A stretch of 41,412 bases of DNA from Planctomycetota bacterium (GTDB lineage: Bacteria; Planctomycetota; Phycisphaerae; WQYP01), in NCBI GenBank assembly GCA_021785435.1, contig JAJYFE010000018.1:1-41412 (forward strand), in the 5' to 3' direction. This document shows positions 1 to 10,682 of the stretch, in pieces. Within the stretch, counting starts at the first letter, position 1. The number at the start of each line of letters is the position of its first letter. The notes beneath the pieces were generated by a model, which saw nothing but the letters and a program-made list of their open reading frames with translations, was not told the DNA's origin and searched no databases. A program made the position numbers and the translations under genes.

Positions 1-570
1 TTGCAATGCCGCAACCAGATTGACTTGGCCGGTCAACAGGCGAGCCTCCAGGTCGTTGAGCATCAGTCCATCCACCTGCTTAAGTCCGGCCCGCACCGGC
101 TGGGGATAGTTACGGATCCACAAATCACGGGTGTCGGCGAGAACCAATTTCGGCCGGGTGAGCTGGGAAAGCAACCGCAGCTGCAAATGGGGATGCGTGG
201 CGGCCAGGAACACGATGTCGCTGTCCGCGAAGGCCGGCGGAATTTGAGGAGCGGACTCGGCCAGAACATTCAGAGCCACGGCCGTGGTGGTGGCTTCGTT
301 CAGAGTGGCATCATAACGGCCGCTCCAGCGAAACGTCTTGCTGCCGCGACGGCGCTCCAAACCGCACGTGTCGATATTAGGATGCGCCAAGGCGCGCGCG
401 AACCGGGAGGGGAAATCTTCTCCCACCACCGCCACCAGTCGAACCCTGCAGAATGCCGCCGCCGCCCAACTGAAGTAGACCGCGGATCCACCCAGAACGT
501 CGTGAACCGCGCCGTGGGGCGTCACGACATTGTCAATTCCAATCGAACCTGTAACGAGCAGGGAACTCAT
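1..570 (-). CDS. PfkB-family carbohydrate/nucleoside kinase, N-terminal 190 codons (runs off left edge)
   Basis: Read on the minus strand from ATG at 570; the frame stays open to base 1, so the C-terminal part with the PfkB catalytic signature lies outside the window. The N-terminus (MSSLLVTGSIGIDNV, then a GGSAVYFSWAAA segment and a VVGEDFPSRF segment) matches the start of ribokinase/adenosine-kinase-fold enzymes: first beta-strand, the GG hinge of the substrate pocket, then the strand leading to the lid. Later DTRDLWI and a VDGLMLNDLEARLLTG segment match the usual 'N..E...L' region. The family phosphorylates sugars or nucleosides in the cytosol; the substrate cannot be told from this half. 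It is the last gene of a minus-strand block behind the S23 gene and the GH20 gene, so a sugar-salvage role is possible but inferred. Confidence 0.75.
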   Translation of the reverse strand, partial: MSSLLVTGSIGIDNVVTPHGAVHDVLGGSAVYFSWAAAAFCRVRLVAVVGEDFPSRFARALAHPNIDTCGLERRRGSKTFRWSGRYDATLNEATTTAVALNVLAESAPQIPPAFADSDIVFLAATHPHLQLRLLSQLTRPKLVLADTRDLWIRNYPQPVRAGLKQVDGLMLNDLEARLLTGQVNLVAALQ

Positions 571-618
571 GCTAATCTCCGGGTAACGACGCGAGTTATA
601 CCATGCGGAGGCGCGGCG

Positions 619-661
619 TTTAGTTTCGGGTTTCTAGTTTCTGGTTTCTGGTTTCGAGTTG
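619..661. repeat. Degenerate GTTTC-type short repeats, 3' flank of S23 gene 1
   Basis: Run of imperfect 8-10 base units of the form TAGTTTC/GGGTTTC/TGGTTTC. It overlaps the last codons of the S23 gene, which therefore ends in a repeat-encoded tail. On the other side of the gene (1108-1172) the same motif occurs in inverted orientation; the 13-mer TAGTTTCGGGTTT is present here and, as its complement, there. Confidence 0.7.
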
Positions 662-1056
662 GGAGGCGGTTTGAATTTCTCACCGCGGTGACCGCAGCGA
701 CGCAGGTAGTTCATCAGGCCGGAGATCATCCTTTTGGCCGCGGCAGTCTGTTGGAGGAGGGCCTCAAGCGTCGCTGGCGTGACGTAGCGCTGGTCAAAGG
801 CGACATACAATTGCGTCTCAACTTCACCCAGTGACCCCTTTGCTATCGCCAGGAACTGCACAAATTCCGCGGTTCCGCCGCGCTCGAACCCCTCCGCGAT
901 GTTCGACATCGCCGAGACGGCCGCACGGCGCAGTTGGTGGCGAAGCCCGAAATCCCTGGCGAAAGGGCCTGCCGATGAACAGCTGTAAACAGACCGAACG
1001 ATTTCGCGCGTCGTCTTCCAGGCCTCAATGTCCTCGACGCGTTTGAATGTCGCCAC
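634..1056 (-). CDS. S23-type four-helix-bundle protein (23S rRNA intervening-sequence family)
   Basis: About 140 aa. The sequence has the hallmarks of this family: an early 'EDIEAWKTTREIVRSVY' helix, a 'LRRAAVSAMSNIAEGFERG' segment (the conserved S.x.NIAEG core), then 'FLAIAKGSLGEVETQL'. Relatives are encoded in 23S rRNA intervening sequences, act as the Avd accessory protein of diversity-generating retroelements, or are free-standing with unknown function; no retroelement is visible here. I place the start at GTG 1056, because GGAGG lies six bases upstream; TTG at 1059 would be too close to that site. The gene sits between the GH20 gene and the PfkB kinase, all on the minus strand, and both flanks carry GTTTC/GAAAC-type repeats. 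A second member of the family lies at 35061-35606 inside the cas operon. Confidence 0.85.
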   Translation of the reverse strand: MATFKRVEDIEAWKTTREIVRSVYSCSSAGPFARDFGLRHQLRRAAVSAMSNIAEGFERGGTAEFVQFLAIAKGSLGEVETQLYVAFDQRYVTPATLEALLQQTAAAKRMISGLMNYLRRCGHRGEKFKPPPNSKPETRN

Positions 1057-1107
1057 CAATCACCTCCCACTCTACGCCGGCGATGTGGACTACAAGACCG
1101 CCCGCCG

Positions 1108-1172
1108 CAAACCATAAACCAGTAACCATAAACTAGAAACCAAAAACTGGAAACGATAAACCCGAAACTACC
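1108..1172. repeat. Degenerate GAAAC-type short repeats, 5' flank of S23 gene 1
   Basis: Run of imperfect units such as AACCATAAACCAGTAACC and ACTAGAAACC / ACTGGAAACG / CCCGAAACTA. This is the inverted counterpart of 619-661. The stop codon of the GH20 gene (1168-1170) falls inside it. Confidence 0.7.
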
Positions 1173-3033
1173 GGAGTCGGCGGTATTCCGACTCAATCCG
1201 CTTAAAATGGGCGTCCACATCGGCCCAGCGCGATTTCTTATTGCGCTTCCGCCAGAGCACCTTGAATTCCCGCCGCAGGCGGCGAATATCGGCGATCAGT
1301 GCGGCAATTTCCCGCCGTGCCGACTCGGGCGCGGCGGTGTGCTGCGCCCGCAACATGGTGCGCCGCAGCGTATGGCGAATAACGCGAATGGTGAAACTTA
1401 ACTCCTGCCAAACCAGCGCTAAATCCCGGTTGGGACTGGGCAGTTGTTTAAGTGTAGCCAGATGCCGTTCGAGGCGGGCTATTTCGCTGGCCATGCGGTT
1501 CTGGCGGGCTTTTTCCAGATACGTCGTTTGCGCCCACGGCTCGCGAAAAAGGTGGAAGTCCAGCGAGCTGTTCGGCAGCGGGTCACGGTTAATGCGCTGA
1601 TAAACGTTGCCGATATCCGCGGCCAGTTGAGCGATCCGGCCGCTGGAATCGGCAAAAAGCTGAGCGCTCACCGCATCGATAATCGCGGCATCGCTGGCCA
1701 GCCCATGATTCCACGCAACCGCCGCTCCAAAAGCCATCGGCAGCAGGCTGACCGCCAGCAGCTGCTGGTGGCCGTTATCACCCCAATCGGTGTTCAGGTA
1801 GCCGACGGCGCCACGTTGCAGTCCGCCGGTCGCCGCTCCACGCATATTCGCCAGGGCATTGGCCGTCCGCCCGGCCAGCGAACCCCAGCTGCTGGTGCCA
1901 GGACAAACGTAAAATGGCCGACCGCAGGAAGCGAACAATTTTCCGTGCTCCAGAAATGGGTGTTGAGCGCCGTAACCCCATTCCAGAACGGTCGCGTTCG
2001 CCGGTAGTTCACGGATCAGCTCCGGATATTTCAGAATAATGTCACCCCACAGCTGCACGCGTTTGCCATGTTCGGCCGCGGCATCGGCACAAAACTTAAT
2101 CCACTCCACATACAACCGTCCGACGCCTTGTTTCTGCGCCTCCGCCTGGCTGCGTCCGACGCCCAGGTCGTAGGCCTCGTCGCAGCAGATATTAAACTGG
2201 CTGCTGGAAAAGTTCGGCAAAAAGTCGGCGTACATTTCCGTGATAAGCGTTTTGGCCCGCGGATCGGTCACGCACAGCGACCAAGGATCATCGGACCAGC
2301 AGGTCAAACCGCGCTGCTTTAGATCGGCCGGCTCCGCCTCCGCCAGAGGTCGATAGCGCGGGTGACGGAGAATCTTCTCAAAATGGCCCAGGGAAGTCAG
2401 TGACGGCACGAAATCGATGTGCCGCAGGCGGCAGGCCTTATCAATCCGTTTCAGCTCGCGCGCGGTCAACGGCGTGGTATCGGCATACATCTCGCGATGC
2501 CGCTTAAAAGCGTAGACATTCTCGATGTAAAGCTGAAATTCGTTGATCTTCAATTCCGCCAGCTTCTCCACCAGCCACAGAATCGTCTGTACTTTAGGAA
2601 CTTTGCCGCGCGAAATATCGTGGTAGAAGCCGCGTCGCGCGAAGTCGGGCTGATCGGCGATGTGCAGGCAGGGCCAGGAGCGCCGGCAATACCGGGTAAT
2701 CTGATGCAACGTTTGGACGGCGTAAAACAGCCCCACCGGCGTTTTCGCCCGCACTTCCACCCGGTCCGAACGAATGTCGATGCTGTAACCTTGTTCGTGT
2801 TCGATGGCGGCGTCCAACCGCAGGTGAATGGCTTGCGCCTTCGGCGGCGGAGCGGTTTCAATCCAGCACCACCGGCCGGCTCGACTCTGCAGTGACTTTT
2901 CCAGTGCTTTAACCGCCAGTAACAGGCCTGGATCACGCCCCTCCACACAAATAAAGCCGACGCGCGGCAGCTCCCATTGACCGGGGCGTCTGCTGATTCG
3001 ACGGGGTGGAGGCAGCAGGGGAATATTGTTCAT
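1168..3033 (-). CDS. Glycoside hydrolase family 20-like beta-N-acetylhexosaminidase
   Basis: 621 aa from ATG at 3033 (MNNIPLLPPPRR). An N-terminal GH20b-type domain is suggested around residues 40-120 ('YSIDIRSDRVEVRAKTPVGLFYAVQTLHQI', a very typical block given here in part: GYSIDIRSD, GLFYAVQTLHQI). The TIM barrel follows: 'RGFYHDISRGKVPKVQTI', 'NEFQLYIENVYAF', 'FVPSLTSLGHFEKIL', then the acid pair D-E near residue 286 in NICCDEAYDLG, where GH20 enzymes carry the substrate-assisted D-E catalytic pair. The usual HxGGDE is altered to NICCDE, so activity or substrate may differ. A coiled-coil-like basic C-terminus follows. No signal peptide is evident. It removes terminal N-acetylhexosamine from glycans if the assignment holds. 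It heads the minus-strand block with S23 and PfkB; its promoter region contains repeat A1. Confidence 0.8.
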   Translation of the reverse strand: MNNIPLLPPPRRISRRPGQWELPRVGFICVEGRDPGLLLAVKALEKSLQSRAGRWCWIETAPPPKAQAIHLRLDAAIEHEQGYSIDIRSDRVEVRAKTPVGLFYAVQTLHQITRYCRRSWPCLHIADQPDFARRGFYHDISRGKVPKVQTILWLVEKLAELKINEFQLYIENVYAFKRHREMYADTTPLTARELKRIDKACRLRHIDFVPSLTSLGHFEKILRHPRYRPLAEAEPADLKQRGLTCWSDDPWSLCVTDPRAKTLITEMYADFLPNFSSSQFNICCDEAYDLGVGRSQAEAQKQGVGRLYVEWIKFCADAAAEHGKRVQLWGDIILKYPELIRELPANATVLEWGYGAQHPFLEHGKLFASCGRPFYVCPGTSSWGSLAGRTANALANMRGAATGGLQRGAVGYLNTDWGDNGHQQLLAVSLLPMAFGAAVAWNHGLASDAAIIDAVSAQLFADSSGRIAQLAADIGNVYQRINRDPLPNSSLDFHLFREPWAQTTYLEKARQNRMASEIARLERHLATLKQLPSPNRDLALVWQELSFTIRVIRHTLRRTMLRAQHTAAPESARREIAALIADIRRLRREFKVLWRKRNKKSRWADVDAHFKRIESEYRRLR

Positions 3034-3116
3034 GGCCAGGTCACTCCCGAAAAAGCCGCATAATAAGAGACAGTCCGACCGCGGCACAAGCCGGCTGTCG
3101 CATCGGTGGAAGACAA

Positions 3117-3239
3117 GGGTGTGGCCGGATTTTGTAGCAAGGACGTGCCGACGGACGGCATCAATGCCGCCGTTGAGGCGGTTGGGGATTTGGCACTGTC
3201 GCTGAGGACCGGCATGGGCCAAGAAATCTGGCCACACCC
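3117..3239 (-). repeat. Dispersed repeat family A, copy 1 (inverted relative to copies 3 and 4)
   Basis: About 123 bp bounded by inverted GGGTGTGGCC / GGCCACACCC, extending inward to GGCCGGATTT and AAATCTGGCC. The interior carries a GGCATCAATGCC hairpin and the words GGGGATTTGGC and CACTGTCGCTG that recur in the other copies. It lies in the divergent GH20-ppdK intergenic region. Confidence 0.85.
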
Positions 3240-3432
3240 GAAGCCGACATGAAGCCCGTCGGCGATTGACTCCGCCGCGGGGGCGCTATACTCTAAAGCT
3301 CTTGGTCCCGCTGGCTTGAACCGGACCGGCGGGTGGGGTAATCGTATAGCGTTGGGATACCGGTCACCGGGATTGACGCGCCGCGGCGCGCCGGATAACC
3401 ACCGGATCACCATTACTCGAAAGGGTTTCACC

Positions 3433-6099
<2,667 letters not shown>

Positions 6100-6201
6100 T
6101 TGCTTGACGACAGGCCCCCACATCCAGGTAGGCCGGACGCGGAATATTCAGAGGCACGGCGCCGTTCCGGGTTCCGCTCGAGTCCTGCATAGCGCAGCGT
6201 A

Positions 6202-6390
6202 GCCGCGACCAAAATATATAGCCCCCGGTCCGCACGAAGGCGGGTTTGTTTAGTCGCCCACGCGACCTTCGGCGGATCGCGGAGTCGCCTTTGGAGACCT
6301 TGCCGGGGGTGGATTCTCCGCCGGAAACCGGGGATTCCCCGCCGGCCAAAATCTTCGCGCGGCGCGAAGGAATAAGGAGATTGTGATACC
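6202..6390 (+). repeat. Dispersed repeat family B, copy 1
   Basis: Begins GCCGCGACCAAAATATATAG, continues with CCCCCGGTCCGCACGAAGG, then GTCGCC/GGCGAC-type short stems, GGAGACCTTGCCGGGGGTGG, and ends near AAATCTTCGCG and GATTGTGATAC. Homologous blocks in the same order occur at 24741-24899, and in reverse orientation at 18117-18227. No ORF is conserved between copies, so it is a non-coding repeat or a structured RNA. It fills most of the ppdK to Panacea-gene interval (6100-6496). Confidence 0.75.
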
Positions 6391-6442
6391 GAGACCGCAA
6401 GGATCGCGCAGGCGCAGGCGATCTGTAGGGTTAAAAAGAGGC

Positions 6443-6472
6443 TTGACTTTCTACCATTAGAAAACCTAGCAT
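6443..6472 (+). promoter_or_regulatory. Candidate sigma-70 promoter of the Panacea/SocA-like gene
   Basis: TTGACT (6443-6448) and TAGCAT (6467-6472) with an 18-base spacer in a locally AT-rich stretch, 25 bases before the ATG at 6497. Pattern only; no experimental support. Confidence 0.5.
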
Positions 6473-6496
6473 AGCTGGAGTCAGACAGGTGCTCCC

Positions 6497-7054
6497 ATGG
6501 AATATGCCCCGCATCCAACCCATGCCGAACGGGAATCAGCCAAGCGCATCTTGTGTGCGCTGTTGCAGCACAACGGCGGCGCCTTCAAGGGTCAGACGCT
6601 GTTGTACAAAGCGTTCTACTGGGCGCATCTCTGCTACTGGAAAGAATTTCCCGGCGTTCTGACCACTTATCCGTTCGCGCGCATGCCCTACGGTCCCGGA
6701 ATACATGGTGGCGAGGACCTGCTGTTCGAGATGCAGCGGGACAACCTTATCCGCATCGAAGACCGGAACCCCACTGACCCTTACGGTGCCCGCAGCTTCC
6801 GGCTTACGATGGATTTTTCCGTCAATCTCACACCGAAGGAGCGGCGGGCCGTGGAGTACGGATTAAAGAAGGTTCGCGGCAGACGGGCTTTCCAAGCCAG
6901 CCGAGAAGCTCACGGCTGGAGCCGAAGCTGGAAACGCAGCCGGGACGGGCAAGTAATCAATATCTATGAGGACTTCTTGACGGAGCGGCAATTTCAGGAA
7001 AATTGGGCCGCCAATCGGGCCGCGGCCAAGATCGCCGACCGGGTCTTCAGCTGA
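6497..7054 (+). CDS. Panacea/SocA-like (DUF4065-type) protein, possible antitoxin
   Basis: 185 aa. The N-terminal half has the pattern of the Panacea domain: an early helix, 'GQTLLYKAFYWAHLCYW', then 'TTYPFARMPYGPGI', which resembles the 'K..YfAh...l....i.a..yGPv' core of SocA-type antitoxins. The C-terminal half is helical and basic with SREAHGWSRSWKRSRDG. Panacea proteins are antitoxins of diverse toxins and usually sit beside a small toxin gene. Here a small ORF follows after 19 bases (7074-7325), which fits a two-gene unit. A sigma-70-like promoter lies upstream and GGAG/AGGTG stands before the start. The assignment rests on motif resemblance only; a stand-alone regulator is an alternative. 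Confidence 0.55.
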   Translation: MEYAPHPTHAERESAKRILCALLQHNGGAFKGQTLLYKAFYWAHLCYWKEFPGVLTTYPFARMPYGPGIHGGEDLLFEMQRDNLIRIEDRNPTDPYGARSFRLTMDFSVNLTPKERRAVEYGLKKVRGRRAFQASREAHGWSRSWKRSRDGQVINIYEDFLTERQFQENWAANRAAAKIADRVFS

Positions 7055-7073
7055 CGCCGTAAAGGGCTTCGCC

Positions 7074-7325
7074 TTGCCGATCCACCTTGTCAAGGCTCTG
7101 CACCAGTTTCTTAGATTGGCGGCGGAATTTGTATATCTTGCCATTGATCCCGATGGACACTGGTATAAACCTAAACTTGCGCTCCAGGGCATCCTCGCAT
7201 TTCTGTACGTCCAGACGAAGGTTCGATCGAGCGCCGCGGATGTCGAGGCGCTACGCATCTTGGTAAAGGCTCCGCCGGATGCGGCCAAGATTGAAAAGTG
7301 GTTCAACCAAACCTTCCGGCGCTAA
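7074..7325 (+). CDS. Small hypothetical protein, possible partner of the Panacea-like gene
   Basis: 83 aa from TTG 7074, preceded by AAAGGG with about seven bases spacing. I do not recognise a family. The protein is basic with two helical stretches ('VKALHQFLRLAAEFVYLAI', 'LALQGILAFLYVQTKVRSS') and a C-terminal 'AAKIEKWFNQTFRR'. It starts 19 bases after the Panacea-like gene on the same strand and ends 48 bases before proC. By position it could be the toxin of a Panacea pair; nothing in the sequence identifies an activity. The unusual start codon and short length lower confidence. Confidence 0.45.
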   Translation: MPIHLVKALHQFLRLAAEFVYLAIDPDGHWYKPKLALQGILAFLYVQTKVRSSAADVEALRILVKAPPDAAKIEKWFNQTFRR

Positions 7326-7373
7326 GACTGCCTTGGTCCGTTGGCGAGATAGCCACAACAAAGGGAGAAAGCC

Positions 7374-8189
7374 ATGCGGGAAGACAAGCCAGTGCTGGGC
7401 TTCATCGGCGCGGGCAATATGGCCGAGGCGATTGCCCGACGCGTACTCGCCGCCGGAGTCTTTACTACCTCCGCCCTGCTGGCCGCCGACCCCAGCCCGG
7501 CGCGGCGTGCTTTGTTTTCCCAGCAGCTTCAGATCGCAGCGTTGGAGGATTCCGCGATGGTGGCGCATCAGGCCCGCACCATCCTGCTGGCGGTTAAGCC
7601 GCAGAAGATCGATGCCGCGCTGGCCCAAATCAGGTCCGCCCTCAGCGCTGATACGCTGCTGATCAGCATCGTCGCGGCAGTCAGCACCACGTACATCGAA
7701 GCCCAGCTTGCCCGTCAGGTGCGCGTGATCCGCGTGATGCCCAATACCCCCGCCCTGGTGGGCGCTGCGGCCAGTGTGCTGTGCCGCGGGGCGCACGCTT
7801 TAGCCGCGGATATGGCCTTCGCCCGGCGAATTTTCGACGCCTGCGGCAAGACATGGGAGATGCCGGAAAACTTAATGAACGTGGTGACTAGCCTTTCCGG
7901 CTCCGGGCCGGCGTATGTGTTCTTCCTGGCCGAAGCCCTCGCCCAGGCGGCCAGGGAACTGGGGCTGCCCCTCGCGGACGCCCAGGCGCTGGCGCGGCAA
8001 ACCATTGTCGGCGCGGGGCGGCTGCTCGCGGAATCCGCGGAGTCGGCAGCCGAGTTGCGGCGTAAGGTGACCAGCCCCGGTGGAACCACCGAAGCCGCGA
8101 TCCAGACCCTGGAAAACGGCGGATTCCCAACCTTGATCGCCGCCGCCCTCACCGCCGCCGAGCAGCGCGCCCGCGAGCTTGGCTGTTAG
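7374..8189 (+). CDS. proC: Pyrroline-5-carboxylate reductase
   Basis: 271 aa, normal length. It reduces 1-pyrroline-5-carboxylate to proline with NAD(P)H, the last step of proline synthesis. The N-terminal Rossmann fold has LGFIGAGNMAEAIARR (residues 9-24); 'RVIRVMPNTPALVGAAAS' is the conserved MPNTP segment; the C-terminal dimerisation domain has SLSGSGPAYVFFLAEAL and the family signature 'LRRKVTSPGGTTEAAIQTLE'. The ATG at 7374 is preceded by GGGAGAAAG at good spacing. It follows the Panacea pair and precedes mdh; a short pyrimidine-rich stretch after its stop separates it from mdh. Confidence 0.96.
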   Translation: MREDKPVLGFIGAGNMAEAIARRVLAAGVFTTSALLAADPSPARRALFSQQLQIAALEDSAMVAHQARTILLAVKPQKIDAALAQIRSALSADTLLISIVAAVSTTYIEAQLARQVRVIRVMPNTPALVGAAASVLCRGAHALAADMAFARRIFDACGKTWEMPENLMNVVTSLSGSGPAYVFFLAEALAQAARELGLPLADAQALARQTIVGAGRLLAESAESAAELRRKVTSPGGTTEAAIQTLENGGFPTLIAAALTAAEQRARELGC

Positions 8190-9290
<1,101 letters not shown>

Positions 9291-9302
9291 ACCGTACCGC
9301 CT

Positions 9303-9423
9303 GGGAGTGGCCGGATTTGGGGGCGGAGACATGCCCACGGGCGGCATGAATGCCGCCGCCAAGACGTTGGGGATTTGGCGCTATCGCTGTCGGCCGGCGT
9401 TCGCCAAAAAATCCGGCCGCACC
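9303..9423 (-). repeat. Dispersed repeat family A, copy 2
   Basis: Starts GGGAGTGGCCGGATTT and ends AAATCCGGCCGCACC, with the internal GGCGGCATGAATGCCGCC hairpin and GGGGATTTGGCGCTATCGCTG. Same orientation as copy 1. It lies 12 bases after the mdh stop, where it could act as a bidirectional terminator. Confidence 0.8.
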
Positions 9424-9618
9424 GCCCCGCGCCCGCGCCCCCAATCGCGTTGTCGCCGCCGGAAAAACCCGGTTTTCTGGAGGTTTTGATAACATACGGC
9501 CGTGAAGATTGTGCGTCTCGACCTGATTTCCGCCAATTTAGCGACGACTTGGTGACTTGGGCCCGGCCGAGCGGCGCTTGATGATTGCGGCGGCAGACGG
9601 AACCTTGGGTGCCAAATC

Positions 9619-10584
9619 GTGAAACGAACCCTCATTTTCATCCTCAAACTGTTGATCATGGGGGTCGTCTTCATCTTTGTCGGCGTCAAGTTCGCGCAAA
9701 CCTGGCACACGGTCAGCTTGGAGCGGTTGCACATCGACTGGCCGATCGTCGCCCTGATACCGTTGGGCATGTTGGCGCTTTCCGCCGTCAACGCCCTGAC
9801 CTGGCTGTGGCTGGCGCGGAGCATGGGCGATCGCCACGCGGTGGTTCCCTTGCTGGGCGCCTACACCTTCAGCCAGGCCGGCAAATATGTGCCGGGCAAA
9901 GTACTGCTGGTGCTGCTGCGCCTGGAAAGAACCCATCGCGTCGGCATGGAGCGCGAAGTCTGTCTGCTGTCCACCGCGCTGGAAAATGGCATGTACGCGC
10001 TGTCGGGCGCGCTGGTGGGCGTCATGGCCCTGTTGGTCGTGGCGCGTAATCATCCCCTCTATATCGTCCTGTGCGCGCTGCTGATCTTATTGTTGCTGGG
10101 AATTTTTCATCCGCGCGTTTTTTTCACCCTCTTGAATCTGGCGCTGAAATCCATGAAACGCGGCCCCATCCCTCCAGGCCGGCGCTTCCGCCGCCGCCAT
10201 ATGGCCATCGCCGTCGTCCTGTTTTGTGGCAGTTGGCTGGGCGGCGGCCTGGCCCTGTGGGCGGCCGTACACTGTGTGCACACCCTGGCGCCGCAGGATT
10301 GGTTCATGCTCTGCGGCATTTTCGCCCTGTCCGTCAGCCTGGGAATGTTCAGCCTGCTTCCCGGCGGCTTAGGCGTGCGGGATGCCGTGCAGGCTCTTAT
10401 GTTGATGCCGGTGGTTCACTCGCCCGAACTGATTATCGTCGCGGTGGCCATGCTGCGGCTGTGGCAAATCGCCGTGGAGTTGTTGCTGGCGCTCGTGGGC
10501 GGCGTCGTGAATGTCCGCTGGACCGGATCAGCCTCGGGCGGCGCGTTCGGCGACCGCGCGGAGGTGGCCGGGAGCGATGCCTGA
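9619..10584 (+). CDS. Lysylphosphatidylglycerol synthase-type transmembrane protein (UPF0104-like)
   Basis: 321 aa from GTG 9619. It is an integral membrane protein with about eight hydrophobic segments, the first at residues 4-23 (LIFILKLLIMGVVFIFVG) and later ones near 45-65, 125-145, 150-168, 195-215, 230-255 and 280-300. The signature SLLPGGLGVRDAVQALML matches the 'PGGlGv.E' motif of the MprF/AglD membrane domain, and 'SQAGKYVPGK' matches its 'lG...P.k.G' region. Family members flip or transfer lipid-linked groups; this one lacks a soluble synthase domain, so the substrate is unknown. The gene is followed after about 100 bases by a Tat-exported glycosidase-like gene on the same strand, so a role in envelope glycans is possible. 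Confidence 0.8.
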   Translation: MKRTLIFILKLLIMGVVFIFVGVKFAQTWHTVSLERLHIDWPIVALIPLGMLALSAVNALTWLWLARSMGDRHAVVPLLGAYTFSQAGKYVPGKVLLVLLRLERTHRVGMEREVCLLSTALENGMYALSGALVGVMALLVVARNHPLYIVLCALLILLLLGIFHPRVFFTLLNLALKSMKRGPIPPGRRFRRRHMAIAVVLFCGSWLGGGLALWAAVHCVHTLAPQDWFMLCGIFALSVSLGMFSLLPGGLGVRDAVQALMLMPVVHSPELIIVAVAMLRLWQIAVELLLALVGGVVNVRWTGSASGGAFGDRAEVAGSDA

Positions 10585-10682
10585 TTAACGCCTGTTGCGA
10601 GTTGGTAAGCCCGGCGGCCCGTACGCCGGTGGGGCTGACACCCGCATGGGTCCGGATACACCTGTTGCGAGAGGAATACCCA

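Noticed and set aside
634-1059. Diversity-generating retroelement suggested by the S23/Avd-like protein
   Set aside because: No reverse transcriptase and no template/variable repeat pair in the window.
10071-10682. In-frame N-terminal extension of the Tat-exported glycosidase
   Set aside because: It overlaps the membrane-protein gene out of frame and lacks similarity; the ATG at 10683 with GAGAGG and the Tat signal fits better.
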